From NCBI RefSeq assembly GCF_964340395.1, contig NC_135571.1, positions 8,037,953-8,101,952 on the forward strand: a DNA stretch of 64,000 nucleotides, given 5' to 3'. Each line of letters opens with the position of its first letter. Within the stretch, counting starts at the first letter, position 1. This DNA comes from Glandiceps talaboti (taxonomy: Eukaryota > Hemichordata > Enteropneusta > Spengelidae). The notes below the pieces were generated by a model. It did no database searches, was not told the origin of the DNA, and worked only from the letters and a program-made list of their open reading frames with translations. This document shows, piece by piece, positions 1 to 9,395 of the stretch. The position numbers and the translations under genes are program-made.

Positions 1-1146
1 CAACTGTACATTGTGATATGCACACATCAGATGTAAGAAGACCAAGAATCCCCTGTTCAACAAAATCACCCCATTGCTGGAACTGCACTTCATCAAATGG
101 TACTTGTGGTGTGGTTTCCATGGTGATGAGTTGTTGGATACGATCAGTGGCTTCGTTCTTGGTTGAAAGAAGTTGAACAGCATTCCCATGATGCATCAGT
201 GTTTCTATATAACTGCATGTACTCTTAATGTTACCATGTTTTAATTCCAACTCATCAATGTCCATTGCTGCACTTTTCATTTTCGTCCCATAATCTCTGT
301 TCAACTCATCTACCAATCTCTTTTCCTCTTTCTTTATATTTGAAATATTTTCTTCTGCTTTCTTCCTCACCTTTGTCTCTTCTTCATCTGCTTTCATTCT
401 CACTTTCTTTTCTTCTTCTCTCCACTTATCTTTCAATTGACTGTGTGTCACCTTGGCTTGACTTTTACACTTCTCAGCTTCCTGTTCTTTCACTTTCAGT
501 TTGTCAACCATGTCTTTTAACTGTTTCTGATATTCATCTGCCACATCTTTCAAGTCTCTGTGTACATGTTGTGGTATACGGTGATTGACTATAGTACAGT
601 CTGTACAAACAGATACCTGACAAGTTTCACAGTAGAATTTGATCTGACTGTCTGGATGTACACTGCAGTATGATTTGGTGTGTGATATCGTTGGTCTGGT
701 TAACTCTGTTGTTTTGAACTCTTCAATGGTGAGAAGTTGATGTGACTTTGAAAACGGTAGATTTCTGTGGGCTTTCACACAGGTATTACAGAGATAAAGT
801 TTACATTCTACACACCTGTGAGTGGCTGTATTCTCTTGGCATCCCTCACATTGGATTGGACCACCCTTGGAAAACTCTTTCAGCCTGTGATAGATTTCAA
901 TACAGTTATTCATGAAGAAATTTGAGGTCAGTTTTGACACACCTCCAATTGGGATGGGACAGGAAGAACGGCAAGACGGACATTCCAGGAATCCCTTCTT
1001 TTCCAATAATTCCATTAAACATTTCTTACAAAATGTATGCAGACATGGTAGAATTTTAGGATCCTTAAACTGCTCCAGACAGATTATACAACACAGGAAA
1101 TCTTCACCAATTTCGTCCAGAATTTCCTTCTCTGTTGCAGCAGCCA
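1..1146 (-). CDS. TRIM2/3-like RING/B-box/coiled-coil protein, copy A (partial, 3' end outside window)
   Basis: Reading leftwards from the ATG at 1146, the frame stays open to the window edge (382 codons). It encodes a C3HC4 RING in the first 60 residues (CIIC, PCLHTFC and CPSC motifs), two B-boxes, an acidic/basic coiled coil, and the beginning of the linker before a filamin domain. It is closely similar, codon for codon, to copy B at 9353-11698. By analogy the missing part should be the filamin domain and NHL propeller. TRIM-NHL proteins of this class act as RING E3 ubiquitin ligases, with the propeller binding RNA or protein targets. The coiled coil is 33 residues shorter than in copy B, exactly three 11-residue units. 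I see no stop or frameshift, so it is probably a functional paralogue. The family assignment is strong. Whether the C-terminus is intact cannot be seen. Confidence 0.85.
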
Positions 1147-1870
1147 TGTTGACGATGTAGTCACTCTAGAAATCTGGCTGTGACTAGTACATGTATAGTT
1201 TATAACTGGACCCTTTAAGTTTATAACAATAAACAAGTGTGACTGCTTCAAAGTATCTCTTTGCACTCACACATTTATTACAACTCAACTCAAAATGTAT
1301 ACAGTACTCAACTTAGGGGTACTCTAGCCCATATTTGGTATACGTAATATTATGGGATAGTACAGGAACTGGAAATTAAGCATTGTAGTATTTCTGAAGA
1401 AGTGAATGCATCACCTGACAAGGTCAAAGGTTATGTCTAAGTGAAACCATATAAGGTAACAGTACAGTGGATAACTGAAGTGTAACAGCAATAGAGTAAT
1501 ATTATCAACATCTACACTTTGTACTTTATTTGTTGAAATCTTTAAGACAGTAATTAAATCTTATTGTCAATAAACATGTAGATGATATCAGCTAGATTGG
1601 GTGAGGGTGTATTATCAATATTACAGGCATGACTTCTAGCCCAAAGGTATATAAATTGTGATATTGGCCTTGCCAATTATGTGTTATTTATTTTATTACA
1701 CTGAAGAAAAAGTTTGAAAGTTGGGTAGTCAAAATTTGCCGTGTTATCACCGAAAAAATATTACCATTTCAGAAATGTTGATGCAATCAAGTAGATGACA
1801 AAGATTTGAAAGACTGATAAGCCAACCTTATGAATTTTTCTGTTCGTTTGTTGTAGCTGCCGATTATTCT
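1147..1870 (-). repeat. 5' flank of TRIM copy A, duplicated at 11699-12775
   Basis: This stretch upstream of the copy A start aligns with 11699-12775 upstream of copy B. Shared landmarks are the ACATGTATAGTTTATAACTG block (1190-1209 and 11740-11759), the TTTGCACTC block, and the block from about 1675 to 1855 that matches 12555-12775 and ends in a GTTT-rich run. The match is closest in the first 170 bases, which probably hold the promoter and 5' UTR. This is a paralogous segmental duplication. It has no gene of its own. Confidence 0.75.
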
Positions 1871-2395
1871 GTGTGCTAGTTACTTGCCCTAGCTAAACAC
1901 GGGGTTGTATTTGTGAATGACCACTTATTACATTTGTATGTCCATATAGTGTAAGCACAGATGTTGGAGTTGGTGTCATAGGCCAACATCACAGAAAGTG
2001 ACAAGGCAAAATCCAAACATACTGGGCAACATCTATTTTTTTTTAGAATGTCACATGTTCCTACTATAGTCAATGGCAGTGTCTATGGCATCAGTGAGGT
2101 GTAATGACAACTTATACTGTCCTCTTTATTATGTTGCCATAGTAACACAGTGTTGTGATTACATGGGGAACACCACTCCTGGAAATAAAATTATTTAAAT
2201 AAACTTTGGGTTCTGGAGAATACTTTTATGATTTCACTGTGTGAGTTTATTCCTTCAGATATATACAAATTTAAAAAAAAACCTATTATCAAGCTTACAC
2301 TGCAATATTTGGTAATGAATTTGGAATTACTTCTACTTAAATCAGATTTGATCAAACCATTTGTAACTTTATGATGTACATTTCTGAGACTTCAT
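1870..2395. other. Intergenic, nothing recognised
   Basis: AT-rich unique sequence between the TRIM A flank and the first TACA microsatellite. The only open frames are short and look like chance. Confidence 0.5.
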
Positions 2396-2430
2396 ACACA
2401 CACACACACACACACACATATATACATACA

Positions 2431-2462
<32 letters not shown>

Positions 2463-2555
2463 CACATACATACATACATACATACATACATACATACATA
2501 CATACATACATACATACATACATACATACATACATACATACATACATACATACAT
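2396..2555. repeat. (CA)n then (CATA)n microsatellite
   Basis: About 10 CA dinucleotides pass into roughly 35 CATA/TACA tetranucleotides with a single interruption. The overlapping Tyr/His/Ile/Thr or Met/Tyr/Val/Cys open frames are translation artefacts of the tetramer. Confidence 0.95.
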
Positions 2556-2971
2556 AATGTATCAGATATGTCCATTTCAGGTATTTGTAAGGTTTCTGGT
2601 GATGAAAAAGCTTTGAGGTTGAAGGAAGAAGAAATCATTTTCCGTCTTGGATGCTGGAACCCCTTGGAATTAATAGATTATTCTCGTCTTTCCCAATCTA
2701 ATTATCATGATTATTGGGTATTTTTTTAAATTTCAGGCGTATTCTATTGGGTTCTATTAGGTGCGTGCGAATTTAAGAACTTATCCCACGTATAACCGTT
2801 TATTTATATCACGCGCGGTTTTGTTTCATTATATTTAGAAATGTTCGGGTTTTCACCTGGCATTTCTCTGTCTCGCCAATTTTTCCTTTGAAAAAGAATA
2901 TTTATTCGAAACATCGGATTTAACAGCTATATATACGGACTGGTTTATTAGTTCCTTATGCATTTCTTTCT
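2556..2971. other. Unique spacer between two CATA arrays, with a CGAAAC-box motif
   Basis: About 415 bases of non-repetitive DNA separate the microsatellites. At 2909-2920 there is a TTCGAAACATCGG-like stretch preceded by an A/T-rich stem, similar to 12220-12235 and 58430-58460. It may be a remnant of a dispersed element. No coding potential is visible. Confidence 0.4.
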
Positions 2972-3174
2972 ACATACATACATACATACAAACAATACAT
3001 ACATACATACATACATACATGTACATGCATACATACATGCATACATGCATACATACATGTACATGCATACATACATACATGTACATGCATTCATACATAC
3101 ATGCACACATCATACATACATATATACATACATACATACATACATATATACATACATACATACATACATACATA
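2972..3174. repeat. Imperfect (CATA)n / (CATG)n microsatellite on the 3' side of the LINE
   Basis: TACA/TGCA tetramers with GTACATGCA interruptions. On the minus strand this is the (TATG)n tract into which the 3' end of the LINE runs. The matching tract on the 5' side is at 7514-7655. Confidence 0.92.
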
Positions 3175-3449
3175 GTTAGTTAGTTAGTTATTTTATTCAC
3201 TGTACTTTTTAGAAGTAGATACACAAAACCCAAGGCAATGGTACCGATAACATAAGTTTAACACACTAAAGTAAAAGTCGATAAGTACAGAGGGTCAACC
3301 AAAGGCAGATGGCACATAATTATATTACATGTAACAGTTCAGACCTGGAGTCAAAAAACACTGAAAATTTAAACACTTCAGATTTACGGCAGTGTATATG
3401 GACATTTTCATATATGGATGGGGGACAAGCTATAATAAGCAGTTTGAGA

Positions 3450-6400
3450 TTATCTATGGTCGTAGATTTTAAGAATGTCTGATGAGATTTTGACCATGGT
3501 AACAATATCCGTTTTACAGAAAAAGTCTTTTAATGAAACAAAGCTGACACCTGGGTTGGCTTGTCTTATATGATCTGATTGTGGGCAATTTAGTATTACA
3601 TGAGCCTCACTTTGTACCTCGCCACAACTACAAATACGTGCTTCACGTGGTGTAATTGGTCGAGTCCATCGGCCGGTCTCAATGGCAAGATTATGCGAAG
3701 AGGTACGAAGTCGCGTAAAGTCAATTCGTTGATGTTCTGATAATGTAGATAAACGGTCCGTATATACATTATGAACCAGCAAGTCCGGATTAATCTCTGT
3801 TCTGTATGATACAAACTTTGAGCCAGCTTCTAACTGTACACGTGATTTAATGTCTATCATATGGTCTCTATCACTTTCTTTACAGACTTTATCTAGATAC
3901 AGGAAAGATTTAGTTTTCGCTGATTTACATAGCATCCACACGTGATAAAAAGGGTCACCGGGAACGGTTGCACGCTCCTGTACAAGTTTACTGATGAATT
4001 TTTTCTGCGTTGACCGAATACGCTGTTTCAATGTAGGTAGTCCTATCTCAAGTAAACATATATAATTCGGTGATGATTTACGCACACCTAGCATAGCTTT
4101 GATCGCGGTAATGTACATATTTTCTGCCAGGAGGTATCCATTATAAAGCCACGTCTCACAGCTGTATAATATCGCTGACAACAACGCGGCCTCAAGAACC
4201 TTTTTCTTTATCCACAATGGAAAATCAATGTTCTTTAACACAAAGGCGAGGTATTTCCACAGGTGACATTGCTTAGATTTGCATTGTTCATCAACAGCAG
4301 TAGCAACTTTTCCGTCTTGTGTGAAAGTGGCGCCCAAGTAAACATACGAGTCGCAATTTTGAATTTTCAGGTCACCGATTGTCATGGCAACCTTATCTGC
4401 AACCGATCCATTTATCACCATAAACATTGTCTTTCCTTGATTTATAACCATTCCTGAACGATTACAGAATTCAGCTAATATAGTCGCCTTCCTGATGCAC
4501 ATCTCTCTAGTAGTGGAAAGAAGTATAGTATCATCCATAAGGAGGAGAGAGTGAAGCCATTGGAGGTACCCATCATTTCCGCACTTGGCCTTCAAATCAC
4601 GAATTATGTCATTTACATATAATGTAAATAGAAAGCAACTCGTAGGCGAGCCTTGCCGTACCCCAATACATGCAACGATGGTTGCTAGACCTAAAATGAA
4701 TCTTGTATCTGCATACAGAGTGGCAATAGCCGTGACCATAAGACTTCCACATCCCATGACACGTAAAAGTTGAATTAGTGATGCCCGGGGGACTTTATCA
4801 TAGGCCTTAGAAAAATCCACGAATGTGATAAAGATTTTAGTCCGTTTAGATTTTGCATAGTCTATCAACAGTCTCAATGTCATTATATGCTCCATACACC
4901 CTCGACCACTCTGTGCCCCAGCTTGTTCACGATCCGGTGTAAACCACTTTTCTAATCGTCGATATAAAATCACATCATAAACTTTAGCCAGTGAATCCAT
5001 TACACTTATACCACGATAATTTCCACATTGCATTCGTTCACCTTTTTTGAACAAAACAATGAGTCTCGATATGGTCCATTCAGCAGGTAGGATCGCCTTA
5101 TTAAATACAACATTAAAGAGCACTGTTAGCATAACAACCCAACTAATTGGCAACCATTTCAGGATACCAGGTGGAATCCCAGAGGGGCCGCCACTTTTGT
5201 CCGTTTTTAGTGAGTGTATCGCATCATCCACTTCTGATGGTGTTATTGGGTCGTCCAGTATGGGTACATAAGGGCATTGTTGCGCCACCGAAGGGTCCAC
5301 TGGAGTCGTATCAGGAGGGTTTAACAGCTGCTCAAAATGTAGTTTAAAGTCATTGTCAGTTGGGCGCATATCGTTGGACGATTCAGCCATGGCGCCTTTC
5401 CAATTTATTTTTCTCCAAATACGTTTTGTGTCATTGTCATTTGAGAGTGACTGCCATTGTGCACTTACTATATCTTGGGGCCGAGCCGATGACAATGTAC
5501 TTGCTTGGTTGGCGCACTGATATAACGATTTGTTCACCTTATTCACAAACACATTCACATCTGAATCAAGGATGCTACTAGTATCAGGAGCTTCAGGCAA
5601 TTGTCTCAAAAATTGGTCGCAATTAATAGACTCACATTTCAACTGTTTCTTTGTTTGTGGTTTACCTGGCACGTCGATCTGTCCTAGTTCCTTCGATCGA
5701 TAGCAGATGTCATTAACAGTCCTTACAGCTACATCGGAATGGTCAAAGTGAAAGTTTATTCGAATAGGTGCATGGTTAGATGGCATCCGTAGATCATTGT
5801 CTATTTCAAACCTGCTAACCCGTTTCACAAGTCTAGGAGTTACAAAACAGTAATCTAGTTCTGAAATCCAATTTGTGGTCTGACGAAATGTAGGCTGGCT
5901 GGGAAAGCTGGTTGCCTCGGTAACAAGACCATTGAGTGGAAGCATCGCAGATATTGCGGTAGAGACGAGTTTTGCATTCCGATTTGGTGTCTTCTCTCTG
6001 TCGAAAGCATTCTTATAACTCCACTTTTCTGCTTCAGGTTTAGTTTTCAGAAATTCATCTCGAGAATGACCGAACTGGCAGTTGAGATCACCGATGAGAA
6101 TGACGTCACTGTTAGGGTTACCTGCCAGCTCTCCACTAACTCGAGCCAAGCAGTTCGTTGTCGTATACCGTGAATCACTGGGGGCGATGTAACAACATAT
6201 TATCAATAAATTAGGTAATGATTTCAAACGAAGTGCAATGTGATCAGAAGCAGCCTGGTCCACACTCTGTATATCACGGGCTAAACTGTTCCTAATCAAC
6301 ATGGCGCATCCGCCCCGATGACGATTTTCACCACCAGACATATAACATACATAACCAGGTATAGTGAACGCAATTGGAGTTTTTATCTCGCTTAAACAAA

Positions 6401-6536
6401 TGATGTCCGTTGATTTGAGAAAGTTTTGTATCCAAATGTTGTCCAGTTTATTACGTACACCGTTAATGTTCCATGCAAGTATTGATAAATTGATACCATT
6501 GCCCGACATTAAAAATCCGAAAAACGAGGTTTCCAT
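3450..6536 (-). CDS. LINE ORF2: endonuclease / reverse transcriptase
   Basis: 1028 residues from the first ATG (6536), or 1019 from the ATG at 6509 that forms the UAAUG junction with ORF1. I favour the second, because the ten residues before it lie in ORF1 overlap. The endonuclease domain (about 15-265) shows AWNINGVRNK, SE50, GD150LN, a LDYCF segment and SNHAPI at 253-258, where the family normally has SDH. The reverse transcriptase (about 440-720) shows FVDFSKAYDKVPR (D574), GVRQGSP (625-631) and LMDD (666-669), with both catalytic aspartates present. LMDD instead of FADD is an accepted variant. A Cys/His cluster (CSCGE...HVILNC) lies near the C-terminus. The reading frame is intact. The Asp-to-Asn change at 254 may weaken nicking. 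Confidence 0.92.
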   Translation of the reverse strand: METSFFGFLMSGNGINLSILAWNINGVRNKLDNIWIQNFLKSTDIICLSEIKTPIAFTIPGYVCYMSGGENRHRGGCAMLIRNSLARDIQSVDQAASDHIALRLKSLPNLLIICCYIAPSDSRYTTTNCLARVSGELAGNPNSDVILIGDLNCQFGHSRDEFLKTKPEAEKWSYKNAFDREKTPNRNAKLVSTAISAMLPLNGLVTEATSFPSQPTFRQTTNWISELDYCFVTPRLVKRVSRFEIDNDLRMPSNHAPIRINFHFDHSDVAVRTVNDICYRSKELGQIDVPGKPQTKKQLKCESINCDQFLRQLPEAPDTSSILDSDVNVFVNKVNKSLYQCANQASTLSSARPQDIVSAQWQSLSNDNDTKRIWRKINWKGAMAESSNDMRPTDNDFKLHFEQLLNPPDTTPVDPSVAQQCPYVPILDDPITPSEVDDAIHSLKTDKSGGPSGIPPGILKWLPISWVVMLTVLFNVVFNKAILPAEWTISRLIVLFKKGERMQCGNYRGISVMDSLAKVYDVILYRRLEKWFTPDREQAGAQSGRGCMEHIMTLRLLIDYAKSKRTKIFITFVDFSKAYDKVPRASLIQLLRVMGCGSLMVTAIATLYADTRFILGLATIVACIGVRQGSPTSCFLFTLYVNDIIRDLKAKCGNDGYLQWLHSLLLMDDTILLSTTREMCIRKATILAEFCNRSGMVINQGKTMFMVINGSVADKVAMTIGDLKIQNCDSYVYLGATFTQDGKVATAVDEQCKSKQCHLWKYLAFVLKNIDFPLWIKKKVLEAALLSAILYSCETWLYNGYLLAENMYITAIKAMLGVRKSSPNYICLLEIGLPTLKQRIRSTQKKFISKLVQERATVPGDPFYHVWMLCKSAKTKSFLYLDKVCKESDRDHMIDIKSRVQLEAGSKFVSYRTEINPDLLVHNVYTDRLSTLSEHQRIDFTRLRTSSHNLAIETGRWTRPITPREARICSCGEVQSEAHVILNCPQSDHIRQANPGVSFVSLKDFFCKTDIVTMVKISSDILKIYDHR

Positions 6537-7315
6537 GAATCGATAATTACACCATCACGCATGATACGTCGCGACTGCTTATCAAACTCAATTACATGAC
6601 CATGGTTTGATGGGTTTACTTTTTCATCCTCAAAAACAGCATAAAGTCTGCCCCACTCCCGACGGACTGCTGGATGAATGTCTTTACGAATGCGGATATT
6701 GTGAAATGCCTGAATATCTTTAATATTCTTACTATCCTTCACGATGCGATTTCGAATACTAGGGTTCGTCAAAGTTACTAGAATTGGCTGGACGTGTGCT
6801 GGGTCATCGGACTTTTTCCCTACTCGTTTGCATATTATATCGTCAATCTGGGATCCAGTGGCTTCAGCAATAATCTTTGTCACTTTCTCCTCATCTGTCG
6901 TACAGTTTTGCCATACACCATTCGGAGCACCCAAAACAACCAATTTATTTGCACGATCTCGACTGTCCAACTTTTCCAAGAATTTCTGATGACCTTCTAT
7001 CACATTCCACAAACTTTTCACCTCCGTGTGCAAACAGGTGTTTTCCTTCTCTAGAACACTCACCCTAATTTCCATATTTGTAAGTGACTGTAGGGTGTCA
7101 TCTTGTGTTTTTTGTAGTTTATCAAGTTTATCTATAAGAAGACGCTGAAAATCACCATCCATTCTTCCAGCTCCACTACCTTCCTCACCTGTATCGTCGC
7201 TTCCTGTTGTAGGTTGTCGACTAAGGTCATATACATACTTTGCTAGTTGAGCCTTGTTGAATCGTTTCTCAATGGTGGTTTTGTCCAAAGACTGCAGTTG
7301 TTGTGAGTCACTCAT
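6509..7315 (-). CDS. LINE ORF1 protein (coiled coil plus RRM-like nucleic-acid-binding domain)
   Basis: 268 residues. The N-terminal 70 residues are polar and low in order (a Gly/Asp/Ser-rich patch). A heptad-like coiled coil spans about residues 65-120 (LDKLQKTQDDTLQSLTNMEI..). A domain of the L1 ORF1 type follows from about residue 125 (RANKLVVLGAPNG, then LVTLTNPSIRNRIVKDSK and IRIRKDIHPAVRREW). Proteins of this type trimerise through the coiled coil and bind their own RNA as a chaperone. The stop codon TAA at 6511-6509 shares its last A with an in-frame ATG of ORF2 (UAAUG), so ORF2 is probably made by termination-reinitiation. Confidence 0.85.
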   Translation of the reverse strand: MSDSQQLQSLDKTTIEKRFNKAQLAKYVYDLSRQPTTGSDDTGEEGSGAGRMDGDFQRLLIDKLDKLQKTQDDTLQSLTNMEIRVSVLEKENTCLHTEVKSLWNVIEGHQKFLEKLDSRDRANKLVVLGAPNGVWQNCTTDEEKVTKIIAEATGSQIDDIICKRVGKKSDDPAHVQPILVTLTNPSIRNRIVKDSKNIKDIQAFHNIRIRKDIHPAVRREWGRLYAVFEDEKVNPSNHGHVIEFDKQSRRIMRDGVIIDSWKPRFSDF

Positions 7316-7513
7316 AGTGCCATATACCTATTTCACTGTTTAACGAGAGTTCCGAAGTGCTAGGTTCTAAGAAGGTCCAATGCTTGTATTTCGAATACTG
7401 TCACAACGCGAACACGTTACAATATTAGTTTAGTTCAAGTCGTACATCTCCTCAAACGATATATTTTGAGGAGCAACACTCAACCACGTCTGACAAAGGG
7501 CGCGGCCATCTTG
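7316..7513 (-). promoter_or_regulatory. LINE 5' UTR with YY1-like motif at its 5' end
   Basis: The first transcribed-strand bases (7513 to 7503) are CAAGATGGCCG, the same 11-mer found near the start of the human L1 5' UTR, where it is a YY1 site. A small hairpin (CTCCTCAAA / TTTTGAGGAG, 7449-7472) follows. The function here is inferred. Confidence 0.5.
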
Positions 7514-7730
7514 CATACATACATACATACATGCATGCATGCATACATTCATACATATATACATACATACATACATACATGCATGCATGCATACATACAT
7601 ACATACATACATACATACATACATACATACATACATACATACATACACACATACATACGTACACACACACACACCCACACCCCCCCCCCACACACAATCA
7701 CACACACACACACACACACACACACATGGC
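7514..7730. repeat. (CATA)n/(CATG)n then (CA)n microsatellite
   Basis: CATA tetramers with two CATGCATGCATG blocks to about 7655, then CA dinucleotides with a C-rich interruption at 7671-7691. This is the 5'-side target array of the LINE. Confidence 0.93.
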
Positions 7731-8075
7731 TCAGTAACGCAGTCATTCACGTTTCAAACTTTATTTTGTTCAACCTATCAATTCTGATAATTATAAAGTG
7801 TTGATTAAAGTTGGTCCATAAAAATACAGAATTATAATCAAGTTTATTATTTTGAGTTGAGTACAAAATAAACACAATACATGATCACCCAATATAATCA
7901 ATCAAATATAAATTTGTCAGAAAACAGTTTTTACTGTAAGTATTGTATGTATATCTGATATCTTCTAGATGTATGTATAATTTCAATACACCATAGATAT
8001 TTTAGCACTAGAAAATTTTGTTATTTTTACAGACTTCAGTTACATGTAGTTCTCAAAGACAAATTTTGACAAATT

Positions 8076-8910
8076 ACCAGACTGGTACATTATGTTCATG
8101 TACAAGAAGGTATTTTAGTCACTACTTATTTTTACTAATTACCAGACTGGTACATTGTGTTCATGTACAAGAAGGCATTTTAGTCACTACTTATTTTTAC
8201 TAATTACCAGACTGGTACATTGTGTTCATGTACAAGAAGGCATTTTAGTCACTACTTATTTTTACTAATTACCAGACTGGTACATTGTGTTCATGTACAA
8301 GAAGGTATTTTAGTCACTACTTATTTTTACTAATTACCAGACTGGTACATTGTGTTCATGTACAAGAAGGCATTTTAGTCACTACTTATTTTTACTAATT
8401 ACCAGACTGGTACATTGTGTTCATGTACAAGAAGGTATTTTAGTCACTACTTATTTTTACTAATTACCAGACTGGTACATTGTGTTCATGTACAAGAAGG
8501 TATTTTAGTCACTACTTATTTTTACTAATTACCATACTGGTACATTGTATTCATGTACAAGAAGGTATTTTAGTCACTACTTATTTTTACTAATTACCAG
8601 ACTGGTACATTGTATTCATGTACAAGAAGGCATTTTAGTCACTACTTATTTTTACTAATTACCAGACTGGTACATTGTGTTCATGTACAAGAAGGTATTT
8701 TAGTCACTACTAATTTTTACTAATTACCAGACTGGTACATTGTATTCATGTACAAGAAGGTATTTTAGTCACTACTTATTTTTACTAATTACCAGACTGG
8801 TACATTGTGTTCATATACAAGAACGCATTTTATTCACAACATATTGTTACTAATTACCAGACTGGTACATTGTGTTTATGTACAAGAAGGTATTTTAGTC
8901 ACTATTTATT
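8076..8910. repeat. 65-bp minisatellite, about 13 copies
   Basis: Unit starts ACCAGACTGGTACATTGTGT and contains TTCATGTACAAGAAGG and TTTTAGTCACTACTTATTTT. Starts at 8076, 8141 and 8206 show an exact 65-base period. Central copies differ only at a few positions (GTGTTC/GTATTC, GGTATT/GGCATT). The last two copies are more diverged. No stable ORF; this is a non-coding tandem repeat downstream of TRIM copy B. Confidence 0.95.
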
Positions 8911-9028
8911 TCTTGGGTTTTTTTTCGACAAAATAAGCAAAAATAAGTCTTTATCAAAAATTTACAGTTTTACAGTAATACATATTACACTTAATTCTGA
9001 TGGAAAGTAAAAATGAAATTCTCTGTAT

Positions 9029-9060
9029 TTATTTATTTGTTTGTTTGTTTGTTTGTTTAC
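9029..9060. repeat. Short (TTTA)n/(TTTG)n microsatellite
   Basis: TTTATTTATTTG followed by TTTG tetramers. On the minus strand it reads CAAA/AATAAA, which offers several candidate polyadenylation signals for TRIM copy B. Confidence 0.7.
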
Positions 9061-9099
9061 TTTTACATTTTTCTATTTTTTCCAGTAAAGCATATTCAC

Positions 9100-9395
9100 A
9101 CACTGTCTTTTCTTACTGCACTTTGATGCAGTGGTTGTCATAGTTACAACTACCCTACACCATACATCCTTTGTCATTGTTTTGGATCATACATGTATAT
9201 TATTTCTAGGGTATAGTATAAAATTTATACATTGTCTGTTACTACAAACAGATGCAATGGTTGCTATAGTTACATCACCTCTCAATGTTATGGATCTCAG
9301 TCAGTTTACACAGGGTAGTACAGCATCTATACACACTGTCTTTGTTATGTTATTACTGTACAAACACTTTGATGCAGTGGTTGCCATTGTCAGCC
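9100..9395 (-). repeat. Degenerate re-iterations of the 3' end of TRIM copy B
   Basis: The last coding segment of copy B (9365-9395, TTTGATGCAGTGGTTGCCAT on the plus strand) recurs in altered form at about 9122-9150 and 9250-9275, spaced about 118-128 bases apart. The extra copies lie beyond the stop codon (9353-9355) and are not in frame as NHL repeats. They look like decayed tandem duplicates of the last propeller blade. Confidence 0.5.

Larger units (their letters stand above)
3175..7513 (-). mobile_element. Full-length two-ORF non-LTR retrotransposon (LINE)
   Basis: Minus-strand element of about 4.3 kb. The 5' UTR of about 200 bases begins CAAGATGGCCGCGCC (7513 to 7499), followed by ORF1 (7315-6509), ORF2 (6536-3450) and a 3' UTR of about 270 bases. 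The 3' UTR ends with an AATAAAATAACTAACTAACT tail next to TATG repeats. Both ends abut (TATG/CATA)n arrays, which suggests insertion into that microsatellite. Both ORFs are open over their full length, so the copy looks young. ORF1 has a coiled coil and RRM-like region. ORF2 has an apurinic-type endonuclease, a reverse transcriptase and a C-terminal Cys/His motif. The clade is not certain. The apurinic endonuclease excludes the restriction-like-endonuclease clades (R2, R4, CRE). Boundaries are good to about 10-20 bases. Confidence 0.9.
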
